Shown here: in pieces, positions 33,736-45,176 of the stretch
How the letters are laid out: each line of letters opens with the position of its first letter
Numbering within the stretch: the stretch's first letter is position 1
DNA from: Adiantum capillus-veneris
Taxonomy: Eukaryota; Streptophyta; Polypodiopsida; Polypodiales; Pteridaceae
Direction: 5' to 3'
Length of the DNA stretch: 64,000 bases
Assembly: GCA_014529385.2 (NCBI GenBank)
Contig: CM043953.1
Span: 71,959,372 to 72,023,371, forward strand
The notes under the pieces: generated by a model
What the model was told of the DNA's origin: nothing
Seen by the model: the letters and a program-made list of their open reading frames with translations, nothing else
Databases searched by the model: none
Translations under genes and position numbers: made by a program

Positions 33736-36443
33736 CTGAGTATGCATTAGGTAGGGCCACGTTACAAGGCCGTGCATTAGCATGATTTTAACCCATGCAC
33801 TGCACATACCCCGAGGTGATACCTTGTCATCCGGGAGGACTCTGATTAGGAGGGGGGGAGGCATTCTCAATGCGAACCCGATGACCGTAAAAAGCAGCAA
33901 AAAGGACATGTTTTGACTATTTTTGAGTGGTTTATGGTTGATTGGGAATTTTTTTGGACTAACCTAAGTACATATGCCCTTATACATAATTAATATACAA
34001 ATATATGAGGCCAAACACCAAATTGAGGCCTATAGGTGTGTGTATATATGTAAAAATAGCCATTTTTTGGGCAAAATATTGGAGAAACGGAGAAATTCGG
34101 TCATAAAAATTACATGTGAGTGTACATAGTGTGTCGGGTGAAATTTTTGATTTATTTTGATTTTTGGTTTTTTTTTTGGGCTGACTTTGCTATTTTTCTT
34201 TTAATTTTACTAATTATTGGTAGAAAAACTTCAAAAATACAAAAAGCAGGTGAAATGCGAACATAATGAAAAACAAAAAAGATCAAGATGATCAGAGACT
34301 ATAAGACAACCCAGGGTACAGTGTGGGTGCAATTATGAGAATGAAGCGGGAGGCGTATTGTGGCCAGATTTTGACCGAATCGTCAAAATTCTCAGAAACT
34401 AGGCAAACGGAGTCCAAATAGGGAACTTTTCGAGTCTAAACCGCGTTTCACAAAAAGTTAGGAGCACATGTCAAATTTCATGAAAAATGGTTCGGGGACC
34501 CCCATTATAAGATTTTTTCACTCCACTTAGAGCTCATTTCTACTATTTCACTTGTGAAAGAGAGCTTTAGCCACCTAGAGCGCACATGACTTCCAACAGC
34601 TGATACGCCGTGCACAGGCACCCGACGGCCACCAGATATGAGAGGTAGGCTCAACACCTTATGGTCTTCGTGTATATTTGATGTTTTGTCGCCAAGACTA
34701 ACATAGAACTCCAACGGGGTTTGCAGGGTAGAGGCCTGTGAGCATAGGTAGCCACCTAACGGCTAACCCAATACCAACAAGACTTCATAAGGGGTTTACC
34801 CTAGCCTAGGAGACCAATCTTGGATGCCCAAAGGAGGCAAGAAAGCAACGGAGAAAACCCTGGCATCTCAAGCCCTGCAAGAGGCCACAAAGAGGAAAAT
34901 CCGGCAAAAGTGGCCTGAATGATACCAAAACTCATGGGTAGGAGCTTCTTGATGAGCTCTACAAGGCTACATAGGCCACATGGCCATAAGGCAACCCAAA
35001 GCAGGCCTGAGCTTCAGAAACGACATTGGAAACGCAAAGCGTCACTTGGCTCTCATAGCCAAGCAAAACGTCCGTTTGCCACCAAACTTCACGAGCGGCT
35101 TACCAAGGCCTTCAACAACCAAGTCCTATGGTGGTAGACCACTACAAATCATCGGGGGCATGCAAACGCAATCATGGGCGCTTCCAGAGCGACAAATCAC
35201 CAAACGAAGCTCAGGTGAAGCCAAAGCCAACAAGAACCACATGGCAAGGTTCCTCAAGGGTTCATGAAGCTATGCTGGTCATCATCAAGAAATTTCATCG
35301 TAGAAAAGTGCTCCGAGAGTCAGAAATCGCCTTTGAGGATCTGAAAGCCAAGAAGGGAGTTTCTAACTAACCATTTGATTTTTTAATTGAAATAAGGCAC
35401 AAAGGGGACTTAGGAAGGTCATATGCACTTAGTAGTAGGACTTGCTCCAAAAAAATGCACAGGAGACATCCTACGCGTAGGATGTCTCAAGGCCACTTTT
35501 GGGCACCCAACTCATCATTCAGCCATACACACAGCCTGTACATGTCATTTACATCTTATCCCTCAAGTTTCACTCCATTTGGACCAAGTTTGACCTCTTA
35601 TGCATCAAAAAACGCAAAGTCAGAGCATAGAGGTAAGAAATGGTCATAGACCTATCAGAAATGATCCAAATCAAGTGAAACTTGAACACCACACTCTTCA
35701 TAACATGTCAAAGCTAACTGTGAGGTCACATCTTCAAAATAATGAAAAAGACATCCTCCTCATAGTATGTCTCCAAGCTTGAAATGACCTCCAGGTGGAT
35801 TTTTTGATCTTCATACATCTTTATCACATTCATACAAGCCTACCCACCAAATTTCAAGCCAAATAGATCACTTTTTGGCCTCATAGCTCCATAGATGGAC
35901 GTTTCAGACTGTGAAACACCAGAAATGGTCTTCCTACCCTCAAAACTTATCCATACTCAATTCTAAGACCATGGTGATGATCCACAGGCTATGCCCTATC
36001 ACACTGACAAGTTTCATGCAATTCTGAGCAAAAACACATCCTACGCGTAGTATGTCTCTAGGGTCATTTTGACCTACTGAGCAAAGTTTGACATCATGAA
36101 TGTGATCAACATGCTACTCATTTGTATACCAAAAGCCTAAAATAGTTCACAATTGCACTTTTTGGTGTCTAAATCAAAATCCAAGCACATAGCTGTGATG
36201 TACAGGTCATAAGCCATCATCATGTCAAGTTTCAAGTCATTCTAATGAAAAAGACATCCTACGTGTAGGATGTCTTTAGTCTTATTTTGCAGCACAAATC
36301 CTACTGTTTTCACTTGCAGGGCACAATTAGTCCCTCTTGAGCTCATGTTTCAATTTTCAAGTCAATTGGATAGTTAAAACTCAGTTTATCAGCTAATTTG
36401 TAAAAAAAAAGCTAACTTTGGACTACTGAGTGCAACAGGATCC
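33736..36443 (+). other. Element B 3' non-coding region with palindromic repeats
   Basis: No convincing gene. It begins with a purine-rich tract (AGGAGGGGGGGAGG near 33850) resembling the element's real polypurine tract. A basic 32-codon ORF starts MPKGGKKATEKT near 34826. From about 35463 it carries palindromes at regular spacing. It matches the idea of a variable 3' region of plant gypsy elements. Confidence 0.6.
35463..36274. repeat. Array of four 22-26 bp palindromes at about 285-bp spacing
   Basis: GACATCCTACG followed directly by its reverse complement CGTAGGATGTC occurs perfectly at 35465-35486, extending to a 26-bp palindrome at 35463-35488. Degenerate copies lie at 35750-35771, 36035-36056 and 36253-36274. 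Spacings are 285, 285 and 218 bp. The DNA between shows only weak similarity (AAGTTTCA...ATTCT before several copies). Confidence 0.85.
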
Positions 36444-37807
36444 ATGGCAGCCGCTATGTCGCCAGCAAAGAAGAAAAGAATGACCAACAAGGATTACCTG
36501 GATGAGGTGGAGCCATTTATAATATCAAAACAAGAACCATAAAGCCCACTAGCACTTGGTTACAAAGCAACTTACTTAAAGCAAACGACCTCAGAATATA
36601 CCAAGGCATGTTCAAAGACCAAGAGGGCAATGCCATAAAGCTTCCAATGATACCACAAGAACTCAATGAGTTCACGAGAAGGCCAGGGATAGTGTCTACC
36701 TTGGAAAAATTAGACTTACACAATTATATTGAGGCTTTGCCAGCAGGAATTGACATTTAGAGAGTCTGGGAGTTCATCGCAACAATAAAGGAGAATGGCA
36801 TAGCCAAGGTGACAGATCTGCAAGGAAAGAACATAATGATTCTGATCACGCCAGAGGTGGTTGCAAGTGCCTTGAACCTCTCTAATGCAAGAGACAGTGT
36901 CAACAAGAGGCGAGAAGAGGTGAAGGTATACAAGGAAACCAAGAAGAACTACACCTTCGAGGATATTGCGGATCCAATGGTGGCAACTATGTGCCAACTA
37001 TACAACCAATATTTCCATATCTGCACCAAGAGGCCTCAAAAGTACACTATGCCACCTGTAGCAATTGGAACAACATTCACATGGGGAATGAAGACAAGTA
37101 ACCCATGAGAGATAGATTATGCGGCATACCTGTAGTACCACATTGTGAGGATGGGAACCAAGAATCCTACATATATTGCAGCAAGGGAGATGCTCACCAA
37201 GGTAATATATGAAGCTCTAAATGATAAAGTCCAGTGGCCTCTTCCTCCATCACAAAATGAGTGGTTGAAGTTGACAGAAGACAAGGAAGAGGAGCAACCT
37301 ACAGCTCCCAGGGTGACCACCAGTCTGAAAAGAAGATTAGAGACAGTAGAAGAAGAGCCACCTCAGCCAAAGAAAGGAAAGAAAGCTACCATTCAGATGC
37401 CCAAGTCAGGCGAGAGAATGACTGAGCAATACATGGTGAAAACCCTAACGGGTGCCATTAAATTGTTCACTGGCTCGCCTGACCTCTCTTGCATTATGCT
37501 TAGAAAGATATGTAAAACACTTCTGGCAGTCTTTGAGGTCTTCAAACCTGGACAAGCAACAGACTGCATATTCTTCTTCCAGGACACTTATAAATGTACT
37601 TATGACCTGTCTGCTCAACCTTCCTATGAGGTGATACATGCCCTCTACCAAAGAATAATGTTCCTGCCCTCATACCATCTCCAAGCCTTTGAAGAAGCCT
37701 TCTACACCAGCTTCTTCACCATCGACACATATATATTCGGCCCAACATTAGTGGCTCAGCATGCACGGTATGAGTCCGTTTTGAAGATGCACGACATCCT
37801 CCACTGA
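36444..37807 (+). pseudogene. Element B 3' ORF in the env-like position, decayed
   Basis: ATG 36444 opens a basic N-terminus (MSPAKKKRMTNKDYLDEVE). After a frameshift and stops, the frame continues as LLKANDLRIYQGMFKDQEGN, then 36809-37108 and 37145-37807. The last part has a Glu/Pro/Lys-rich hinge (about residues 50-80 of that ORF, PPQPKKGKKA, nuclear-signal-like) and an aromatic C-terminus. I see no signal peptide or membrane segment, so there is no support for a real envelope protein. Its place, just before the polypurine tract, is that of the extra ORFs of Athila and Tat elements. Function unknown. Confidence 0.6.
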
Positions 37808-37844
37808 AGCAGCGGCTCTACTGTCATGTGGGGGACGACATGAG

Positions 37845-37859
37845 CTAGGAGGGGGAGAG
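37845..37859 (+). other. Element B polypurine tract
   Basis: GCTAGGAGGGGGAGAG ends directly at the 3' LTR start TGTTACCTGAAG. Confidence 0.8.
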
Positions 37860-38797
37860 TGTTACCTGAAGACTGGCAGCCACACTCAACTGAAGACTGA
37901 TGAAATGATAAAAGAAGGAAATCCTATGTAGTCATTCCCTGATTAAGAAAACCCGTAATTTCACTTGTAAATACTTGGGGCTTGTAGAAGTTTCCAATTT
38001 TGTATATTATTTTTGCCATTAGACTAAGTAGGATTTCACTTTGGAAGATGAGGTTTTGTATTTGGAAGGTATATATACCAAATTCTAATCTTAATGAAGG
38101 GACCCTTTTTTGTTCATTCTATGAGTGTCTGTGAGAAGCGTATTCTGTGTACGAGAGAGAGTGAGAGCTTATCTTGACACTACGCGGACACTGGTGGTCA
38201 GAATCGAGTACGAGGAATTGCAACGTGTTGCCCCCGGAGAGAGCTACGCGCCAATACCCACAGTGCACGTGCACGGCCCGGCTTCGCGAGATTGATCCGC
38301 AAGCTATTTCTAGGGATTTGGTAAGCAAACGGTGTCTATTTTCGCATTTCAACATATCCACGCGTTCGTATTGAGTAGACCTACACATTAGGCACCTTAG
38401 TTTTCAGAAACATCAATCTGCAAAACCGTGTCAGACATCCTACGTGATTCTGCACTGGGTGTTTGCGGGTAGGATTTTGGGTCACGGACCTTAGGGAGAG
38501 TGGTCTATTGGTGTTAATAGAATATTCCTCAAGTTTCGTAGCGTTTCGAGAACGTCTAATGGATATTTGGCTCATGGAAGCATTGTAGGAAATCTCCTCC
38601 TGTGCATAATAGTAGGATGTAACTTAGACATTGGGTTGAGACCTTTGTAGGAAGTAGTCAATAGTCAATCGAGTGTACTAGGTTGACACCCTATGCCTGC
38701 TTCCACGCGCCTGCGGGTTGAGCTTTGTCCTTAGCTAACATTTCTTATTAGGTGAGTTCTCGCTGTGCTGACGTCCGTCGCAACGTATCCGCCAACA
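37860..38797 (+). repeat. Element B 3' LTR (938 bp)
   Basis: It begins TGTTACCTGAAGAC and ends CGCCAACA; GCAAG follows. It is about 130 bp longer than the 5' LTR because of the block at roughly 37900-38030. It contains half of the palindrome motif at 38434-38446. Confidence 0.92.
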
Positions 38798-38802
38798 GCA
38801 AG

Positions 38803-39359
38803 CTAGGGCTGAGCTTGAGGTGGGAACTACACCTAAGGTGCTTGTCATGCTTGATGACTAAGATACTTGAGGTACTTGTCATACTTAATGAGGAAGGTGC
38901 TTGAGAAGCTTCCTATGCATGGGGGGTAAGGTGCTTGAGTAAAAAAGAGACCCTAAAAACTTAATGAGGAAGTTGCTTGAGAAGCTTCCTATGCATGAAA
39001 GTCCCAAAGTTAAGGGAATCTTTGACCTAACCTTCCACTCACCCAAAGGGAACCCCTTTTCTAAAAGGGCACATGGGACACATGTCAGACTCTCACTAAT
39101 CTTAACCACATGGTGTGCTTGAATGCTATTGGTTGGGCTAAAGAGGGGTCCAATGAGCTTCTAGTTCCATCCAAAAAATATCTAGATATTTTCAAGCTCT
39201 CTCTCTCTCTCTAAGGGGTAAGGAGGAAACTTGTCAAAAGACTACCCATGTACTTGAATGCATGCAACATGTGATTGTCCAGAGAGAGGGGTCCAATGAT
39301 CTTGTAGCATGTGGAAAAGTTACAACTCGCCCCAAGCAAGCAAGGGGAGTGCTAGGGGG

Positions 39360-39455
<96 letters not shown>

Positions 39456-40146
39456 TTTGTGGATTCATTCTCACTTGGTGAAAGTTGAGGAACTCCACCT
39501 CTTTCTCCAAGCTTGTGAGAAGTGAGAGCCTACCCCAACAGTCTTGGCTATGGAATTCAAATCCAACCAAGAGCCATGTTTCAATGCTTAAGCTTGCCAT
39601 CTTCTCCATCTTCATTACTATGCTATTATGTATGCTAGCAAGAAGAGTGATGATAAGTGAGGAACTATTTCTTTCTTCTATGGAATGTTTCTTCTTCCTC
39701 TTCCCTATCCTCATTCCCTACTAGCTCTCTCCACCTTCGAAGGTGTTTGAGGCCTTGGGACTAAGGCTTGGGATAGTTAATGCTTTCTACAAATTTTATG
39801 TTATGTTTGTGATGCATGAAGCTGTTCATGTTTACTGCATCACCTAGGTCACAAGGAACACAAAGATTGTATTGTACCAAGTCTCTCTTGATGGGAGAAA
39901 CTATAATACAAATGCCTATTGGAGGGGGGAACGTCTCCATATGAATCCGGTCCTCAACTATTGTCATGTTTTCTAAACTCTCTCTCTTGCAAAAGTATTG
40001 TTCATGCCAAGTTAACTAAGTACTATGTTTATGTTGCTACCATCAATTAAGTTCACCCACTATGCTCACAAAGTGATCTCACAAAAGTGCTTCATCTAAT
40101 TTCCTAATTCCGCTACTCTCAAAGTTCATAGGCCATTTCCATTACA
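38803..40146. repeat. LTR 2 of family A, right part
   Basis: It continues the LTR interrupted at 5383 and aligns with about 61860-63365. It ends ATTACA at 40146. It includes a long CA microsatellite. Short ORFs here have no family match by eye. Confidence 0.85.
39362..39454. repeat. (CA)n microsatellite, about 92 bp
   Basis: An uninterrupted CA tract at the site where LTR 3 has an interrupted CA tract. The His/Thr and Cys/Val repeat ORFs on the two strands are artefacts of it. Confidence 0.95.
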
Positions 40147-41232
40147 TTGCGGACATCAAATGGCTTTGAGAGATCTAGTAGTGTAAGAACACGTTGAGAG
40201 ATTAGCTTCTCAAAAGATTCTTGCACTTTTGCAGTCCATGATTACTTAACGTTCTTATTTTTTGTTAACTCATGTAATGGGCTTGCTATTAGCGAGAATT
40301 TTTTCTATGAAGCATCTATAGTATGCACACATACCTATGCAGCTTGGTACCTCCTATAGATTCCTTGGATTAGGCCATCCTTTTATTATCTCTAACTTTG
40401 TTGGATCCATACGGGTGCCATCTTTAGAGATAATGTGACCTAAACATTGAATCTCTTGTAGGAAAAATTCACTTTTTTTTAAAAATAATGAAAAGCTTAC
40501 TTTCTCTCACAACTTGAAAGATTACCTGGAGGTGTCACTTGTACTCCTCAAGAGAATTTGAATGGCCTGAAGATTTTTGTCCATCATGAGTTTGAATGCG
40601 TCTGGAGCATTGGTTAGGCCAAAACTTGTAACTTATCAAATAGATCTTCTACCCACAACACGGGAAATCTATTTTGATAGTGATCTTATTTAGTGCTCTA
40701 TAGTCGACACATATGCGATATGTGTCGTTTTTCTTTTGCACTAAAACCAAGGGTGAACAAAATGGAGAGGAGACCATCCCTTTCTTCACCAATTCATGCA
40801 CTTGCCTCATGATCTCCTCTTGTTGAGCTTGTGAAACTCGATAGGGAGGCTTGTTAGGCAGTGAGCTTCATGGTAGGAGCTCAATTGCATGGTCATCATC
40901 CCTCATTTTAGAGGTATCTCACTAGGGATGTCATCGATGAAAACATCTTGGGATCCATTTAGGAAATTAGACAACTCTAATTCCTCTTGATTCCCTTTAT
41001 TGCAAGGATATGGTGTTCCCCGACTCATTAGCATCTATGTACATGCTTTTTTCCCTGTAGGTGAAGTAGATTCTCCTTTCAGGGAACTTCATGTTGGAAG
41101 CCATGTGGTTAAACCATGGTGCCCCGACGATAACATTCTCATGTTTGAGAGGGGAGATGAAGAAATCCTTTTTGTCTTATAAGACTAGTTCTCTTTTTAT
41201 TGTGCACAAATTTAAAAAGTATGCATGCTTAG
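40147..41232 (-). pseudogene. Ty3/gypsy protease-RT remnant (family A)
   Basis: On the minus strand a protease C-terminal half is readable at about 41180-40980 (NVIVGAPWFNHMA, close to LLGAPWFNHMA at 2456-2806). It is followed by RT at about 40830-40560 (KKGMVSSPFCSP, then ICVDYRALNKITI, then GLTNAPDAFKLMMD). There are many frameshifts. The rest of RT, RNase H and integrase are absent before LTR 2 ends at 40146. The position is consistent with a minus-strand gypsy internal region whose 3' half was deleted. Element E was inserted at 41232. Confidence 0.75.
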
Positions 41233-41426
41233 TGTCAGGACAAGGAAGGGTCTTGTAACCTAAGAACTAGGATGATCATGGACTACGGCCAAGGGTCGGG
41301 CTAGACAATGTGGACAGGGGATCAATCTAGGGCAAGGGATCCATCTAGGGCAAGGGGCTAGGAGCTCGCCTATATAAAGGGAGGTTGTGAGGAGGATCTT
41401 CAGTCTAGTTTCCCCTAGTTCTTACA
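41233..41426 (+). repeat. Element E 5' LTR (194 bp)
   Basis: It contains TATATAAAG at 41371-41379 as a likely TATA box. It has a 22-bp tandem duplication (CATCTAGGGCAAGG-type units near 41330-41355) that the 3' LTR lacks. Confidence 0.9.
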
Positions 41427-41427
41427 T

Positions 41428-41439
41428 TGGTATCAGAGC
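41428..41439 (+). other. Element E primer-binding site (tRNA-iMet)
   Basis: TGGTATCAGAGC starts one base after the LTR. Confidence 0.92.
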
Positions 41440-42468
41440 TTAGGTCTCTCTTCCACTCTCTCTCTAGGCGTGGACACTTTTGGCTCCTAAAAATAGGGGC
41501 TTTAGGTGAGAACCGTGGCCTTTGTAAGGCTTTTTCCAAAAATAGCCAGAGGACTGCCTAAATCGGGTAACTCTTCCCGTTTTGGAAACGAAGCTATGGC
41601 GCACGAATTTTTGTGTGCTTAGGCTTGAAGGAAGCGCCCTGGGGAGGAAGGGGTTTTGCCGAGATCTCGCGGCCGTATCCGGCCTGAGCAAGCCACACAC
41701 TCTTCCCTTGTGAGCTCGCGATGCTGCAGCACGCTGCCTGCGTTGTTTTGCTTCAAAAAACCCTTTATTTTCACATTCAAGGCAATTCGGCCATTGGTTT
41801 TGAGCCTTGGCCATTGTTAGTGGCCCTTCCCACAAGCAAGGCGGCAAGTCAAGGCAGCACAAGCAAGGCAGAGCAAACAACAAGAGCACTCGGCTTTCCA
41901 TCGAGTCTCATGACGTACGGCTACGCTCAGTTATTGTAGAGAATTCCAGAAACCTGCATGTTTTTACAGTTACGACACTTTCAGTTGGCGTTTATACAAC
42001 ATAATCGTCCGCTGATTAAGTAATCTTTCAATAATCAACCTTCTTCGCAACGGTGACGCTTCAACCATCTACCGTACACGATTTCAGTCGTCTAGTGAGC
42101 CACGAGCAATTGTGCGAAGTCTGTTTTTGACGCCGTTTTTGCAAATTCTTCTTGTTTCGACGGTCAGGTGCTACGACACACAAGTGGAGTTAGCTATACT
42201 TGGCAAGTACTACCAACATCAGATATTTGTTTTCGGAGTTCGCTTTCTACGTTGATTGTACAAGTTGTTTCTTCTACGACGGACAGCTTGTCGGAGTCCA
42301 CGCCGGTGGTAACGACAGATTAACTGAACAACCACGGATCCAAGAACGTCTTGGGATTCGGGTTCAATTCTTTCCCACTTCAATCACGACTTGATTTGAC
42401 GGAAATTTTATATCTTCTACTTAGCACAGTGCATACTACGGCTGCGAGCCTTTCTGCAATCCGAGGTA

Positions 42469-43089
42469 TTGTTTTCTCTTTTGATCGCACAACACGTTTT
42501 TGCCATGAATGCGGAAGTTGATGATCAACACATATGTGATTTTGAATACCTGGAATTGACTCCACCTGTGGATATCATGGGGCCGGATACTCTCACGGAG
42601 GGTACCATCGTGGCCACAGGGATGGATGGTGCAAACCCAGGTGATCTATCTCTGTCTCCTCATTTATCAACCCCTCCTCCTCAGAGCATGTTTGATATTC
42701 TAGAGGATGAAAGTCAATTGCCGGATGCCACGGAGTTTGTCACTTGACAGAACTGGCAAACTTTTGATGCCCGATTTCGCAAGATCGCTGTAAGGGTTCA
42801 AATATTGGTTATGCAAGTAGAAAACCTTACACAACTAATTTACAGAATGCTACTTGAATCAGCTCCCCACTTGCCAGCAACCCAAGGGGTTGTCAATCTA
42901 CCCATTATGACCAAAGAGGTCCAACATGTCCAAAATAATTCGGTTGTCAGGACAAATCTGGGCACGACCAACGTGGTTAGGAAGCGAGTATCACCATCCG
43001 ACTTTCAACATCCAAAAAGTCAAAAATTATGCTTTATTTGCTTAGGAACGCATCAAAAAAAGCAGTGTCCACATGTCCAACAAACGTAA
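42469..43089 (+). pseudogene. Element E gag-like ORF, broken
   Basis: Two ORFs in the same frame (42469-42747 and 42805-43089) are separated by a TGA at 42745. The second ends with CFICLGTHQKKQCP, a zinc-knuckle-like C-x2-C-x3-H-x4-C with one residue fewer than the usual spacing between the second Cys and His. The first is acidic and Pro-rich. I see no capsid consensus, so the Gag assignment rests on the knuckle and on position after the primer site. The likely start is ATG 42469 or the in-frame ATG at 42505. Confidence 0.5.
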
Positions 43090-44940
43090 ACATGATGCAT
43101 TAGTTAGTGATTCGACATAAACTCCAGTTTTGGTGCAAGGCACAATAGTTATATGTCTTTATAAGTGCATGTGACCTTTTCAGAGTATTGCCCATTTTTT
43201 TTTCCAATTGGGTAGGATTATGCCCTAATTTCTTTTCTGAAATAATCATTTTGGTACAACCAATTTCACGTGCAAAACGGTTTCTAAATCGTGTTACCAT
43301 TGACTTGGGGCCAAGAGCAGTGGCAACCAGGTTTAGGGCATCTACATTGATCAGAACCTCATTTCACCGACTCACTACCAGTCCCGTCGGTACAAGAAAT
43401 TTATTTCATCAAATTACTACCACTCCAATCGATGCAAGGCATTTCTGGTATTAACTTTTTACGGTAGCCACATGCTTCCACTTTTGTATGCAAGGCATGC
43501 TAGTTGGGAGGAAGGACCTCCACCACTTCATGGATTACACTTCCGCTATCACATTCGCACATCTATCAAGGACAGAATCAGTGACGCATTGTTTCAAATG
43601 ATTGTTGGTTGTTATTAACCACACTAAAAGGAAACCTAAATATGGGACTTATTTCATGGGCAAAGTGCCAATGCTAAGTCATCCTCATACAATCACGACC
43701 CCTGCAAGGTAGGTGGATTGGAATGAGTTTTCTGTTACCTCTCTCATCAACAGAGTCATACCAGACAACTGGGGAATGCTTATACGATAAGCTGCAAGTC
43801 AGGCATACGATGCGTAAGAGCACATAACTTAGGCACACACTCTAAAATCTTAAGGAATGTTCCTTGCTCTTCTTTTCGTTCTTCATCTCTTTCTCTAAAA
43901 GAACAAAATGAAATTTTTCTACGAAGTTTTTCTTACATGTTTCACTAGTGAGTTCTACTGAGCCAAGATGCTCTAAAACTCTCAGCTAGAAATTGGGCAA
44001 GGTGCTATCCACATTAGTCTTCACTGGTTCGACAATTGAACACTAATTGACATGAGGGCTATGAACCACGCACGTTGGCTAAGAGCCATTGCTAAATCTA
44101 GGGTAAGATCCACTTGTTGGTATTCCTTGGATGATTGTTCTCAAGATCGAACATCCCTACGAAGTGGAGTACACATTGACGTTAATTGACAAGCAAGCGT
44201 CTTGTCATTACGGATATTTAGGGTGTCATTTTTTTACTACATGTTTTTAGTGCGACACTCAAGTGAGTTTTTGGTAATCTTAAACTCACACTGACTAATC
44301 TCTACCACGGAGTATAGACGCAGCAAACAGTAGTGACAGCAGGGTTTCCCATAAGAGATCGGTAGTTCACTTGTGTAGGTCTCCTGCTCTCTCTATAGCA
44401 CTACAGAGTGTCTATGGACATATTGTTTTGGGGTAAGACCCGACGGGTGATTGCTACATCACCCTATAGGCATTAAGGATCACAGTTTGATCTGCATAGA
44501 GGATCACAGTTGATCTCTCCCAGTTATACTTTCAAGGAAAGAATTCCGCAATCTACCACGCGGTAGTAGATGAACACACTTTTCAAGTTGATTCCACTCA
44601 ATCTGTACACGGTTAACTATGTTGGTTACCATTATCTGCTAGTTGAGCATTTTCTACAAAGAGTCTTATCAAGGGGTTTGACTACGTAGATTCTAATCCA
44701 AGGGCTTGGTTTACAAGGGCAACACCCCAGGTTCCCAGTGCAATGCTGTTTGTTTTTTCAGGTAGGGGACGTGCTCCTCTCCATTTGAATACAGATAAGT
44801 GTACATTACGTTCAAATTTCCAGGTACGCATCTACTGATTTGGTGTCATTCCATTTTTAGTACCCTTTACTTGGTCTAAGTACGCTTGAATGTTACAAAG
44901 ACATGCCAAGGGCATGTCGGCACAAAGTATTTTGGGCCAA
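43090..44940 (+). other. Element E internal DNA without recognisable gene
   Basis: About 1.85 kb with many stops in all frames. Short readable stretches (for example RHASWEEGPPPLHGLHFR near 43490) belong to no family I know. No RT, integrase or RNase H motif was found. Confidence 0.5.
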
Positions 44941-44944
44941 GCGT

Positions 44945-45119
44945 TGTGAGCGGGATGAAAACACACACAACGCCTCTATAACGACCCAACACACACTCTT
45001 GGAAGGATATACACACACACTATGGGGCACCACTCAGCTTAGACAACACACCTGGCCGAGACAGGGAACACACCTCTGGAGTGAGAGGAGAGAGACTATC
45101 CACTTGCCCACTCCACATC

Positions 45120-45176
<57 letters not shown>

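Larger units (their letters stand above)
5384..38797 (+). mobile_element. Element B: giant Ty3/gypsy retrotransposon, about 16.9 kb without nested DNA
   Basis: LTRs at 5384-6189 and 37860-38797 (TG...CA) are flanked by the duplication GCAAG (5379-5383 and 38798-38802). A tRNA-Asp-like primer site follows the 5' LTR and a polypurine tract precedes the 3' LTR. Joining the flanks gives TTAGGCAAGCTAGGGCTGAG, which matches the uninterrupted paralogous site at about 61850 (TTAGGCGAGCTAGGGCTAAG). Domain order is gag, protease, [element C inserted], RT, RNase H, H2C2, H2C2, integrase, second protease-like ORF, palindromic 3' region, 3' ORF. RT before RNase H before integrase makes it Ty3/gypsy. The primer site and the extra 3' ORFs suggest the Athila/Tat group, but I cannot place the lineage firmly. 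Stops and frameshifts make it non-autonomous now. Confidence 0.9.

Noticed and set aside
35463-36274. Regularly spaced repeats as a possible CRISPR array
   Set aside because: Only four degenerate palindromes at 218-285 bp spacing, far too wide for spacers, within a plant retrotransposon and without cas genes.
36444-37807. True retroviral-type envelope gene
   Set aside because: No signal peptide, furin-like site or transmembrane helix is visible; only its position is env-like.
39234-39525. ORFs of repeated Cys-Val or His-Thr across CA microsatellites (also 45120 and 62440-62760)
   Set aside because: They exist only because a dinucleotide repeat has no stop codon in these frames.
41428-41439. 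Possible tRNA gene around the tRNA-like sequences (also 23508, 6191 and 52543)
   Set aside because: Each is a short primer-binding site next to an LTR; no cloverleaf sequence surrounds it.
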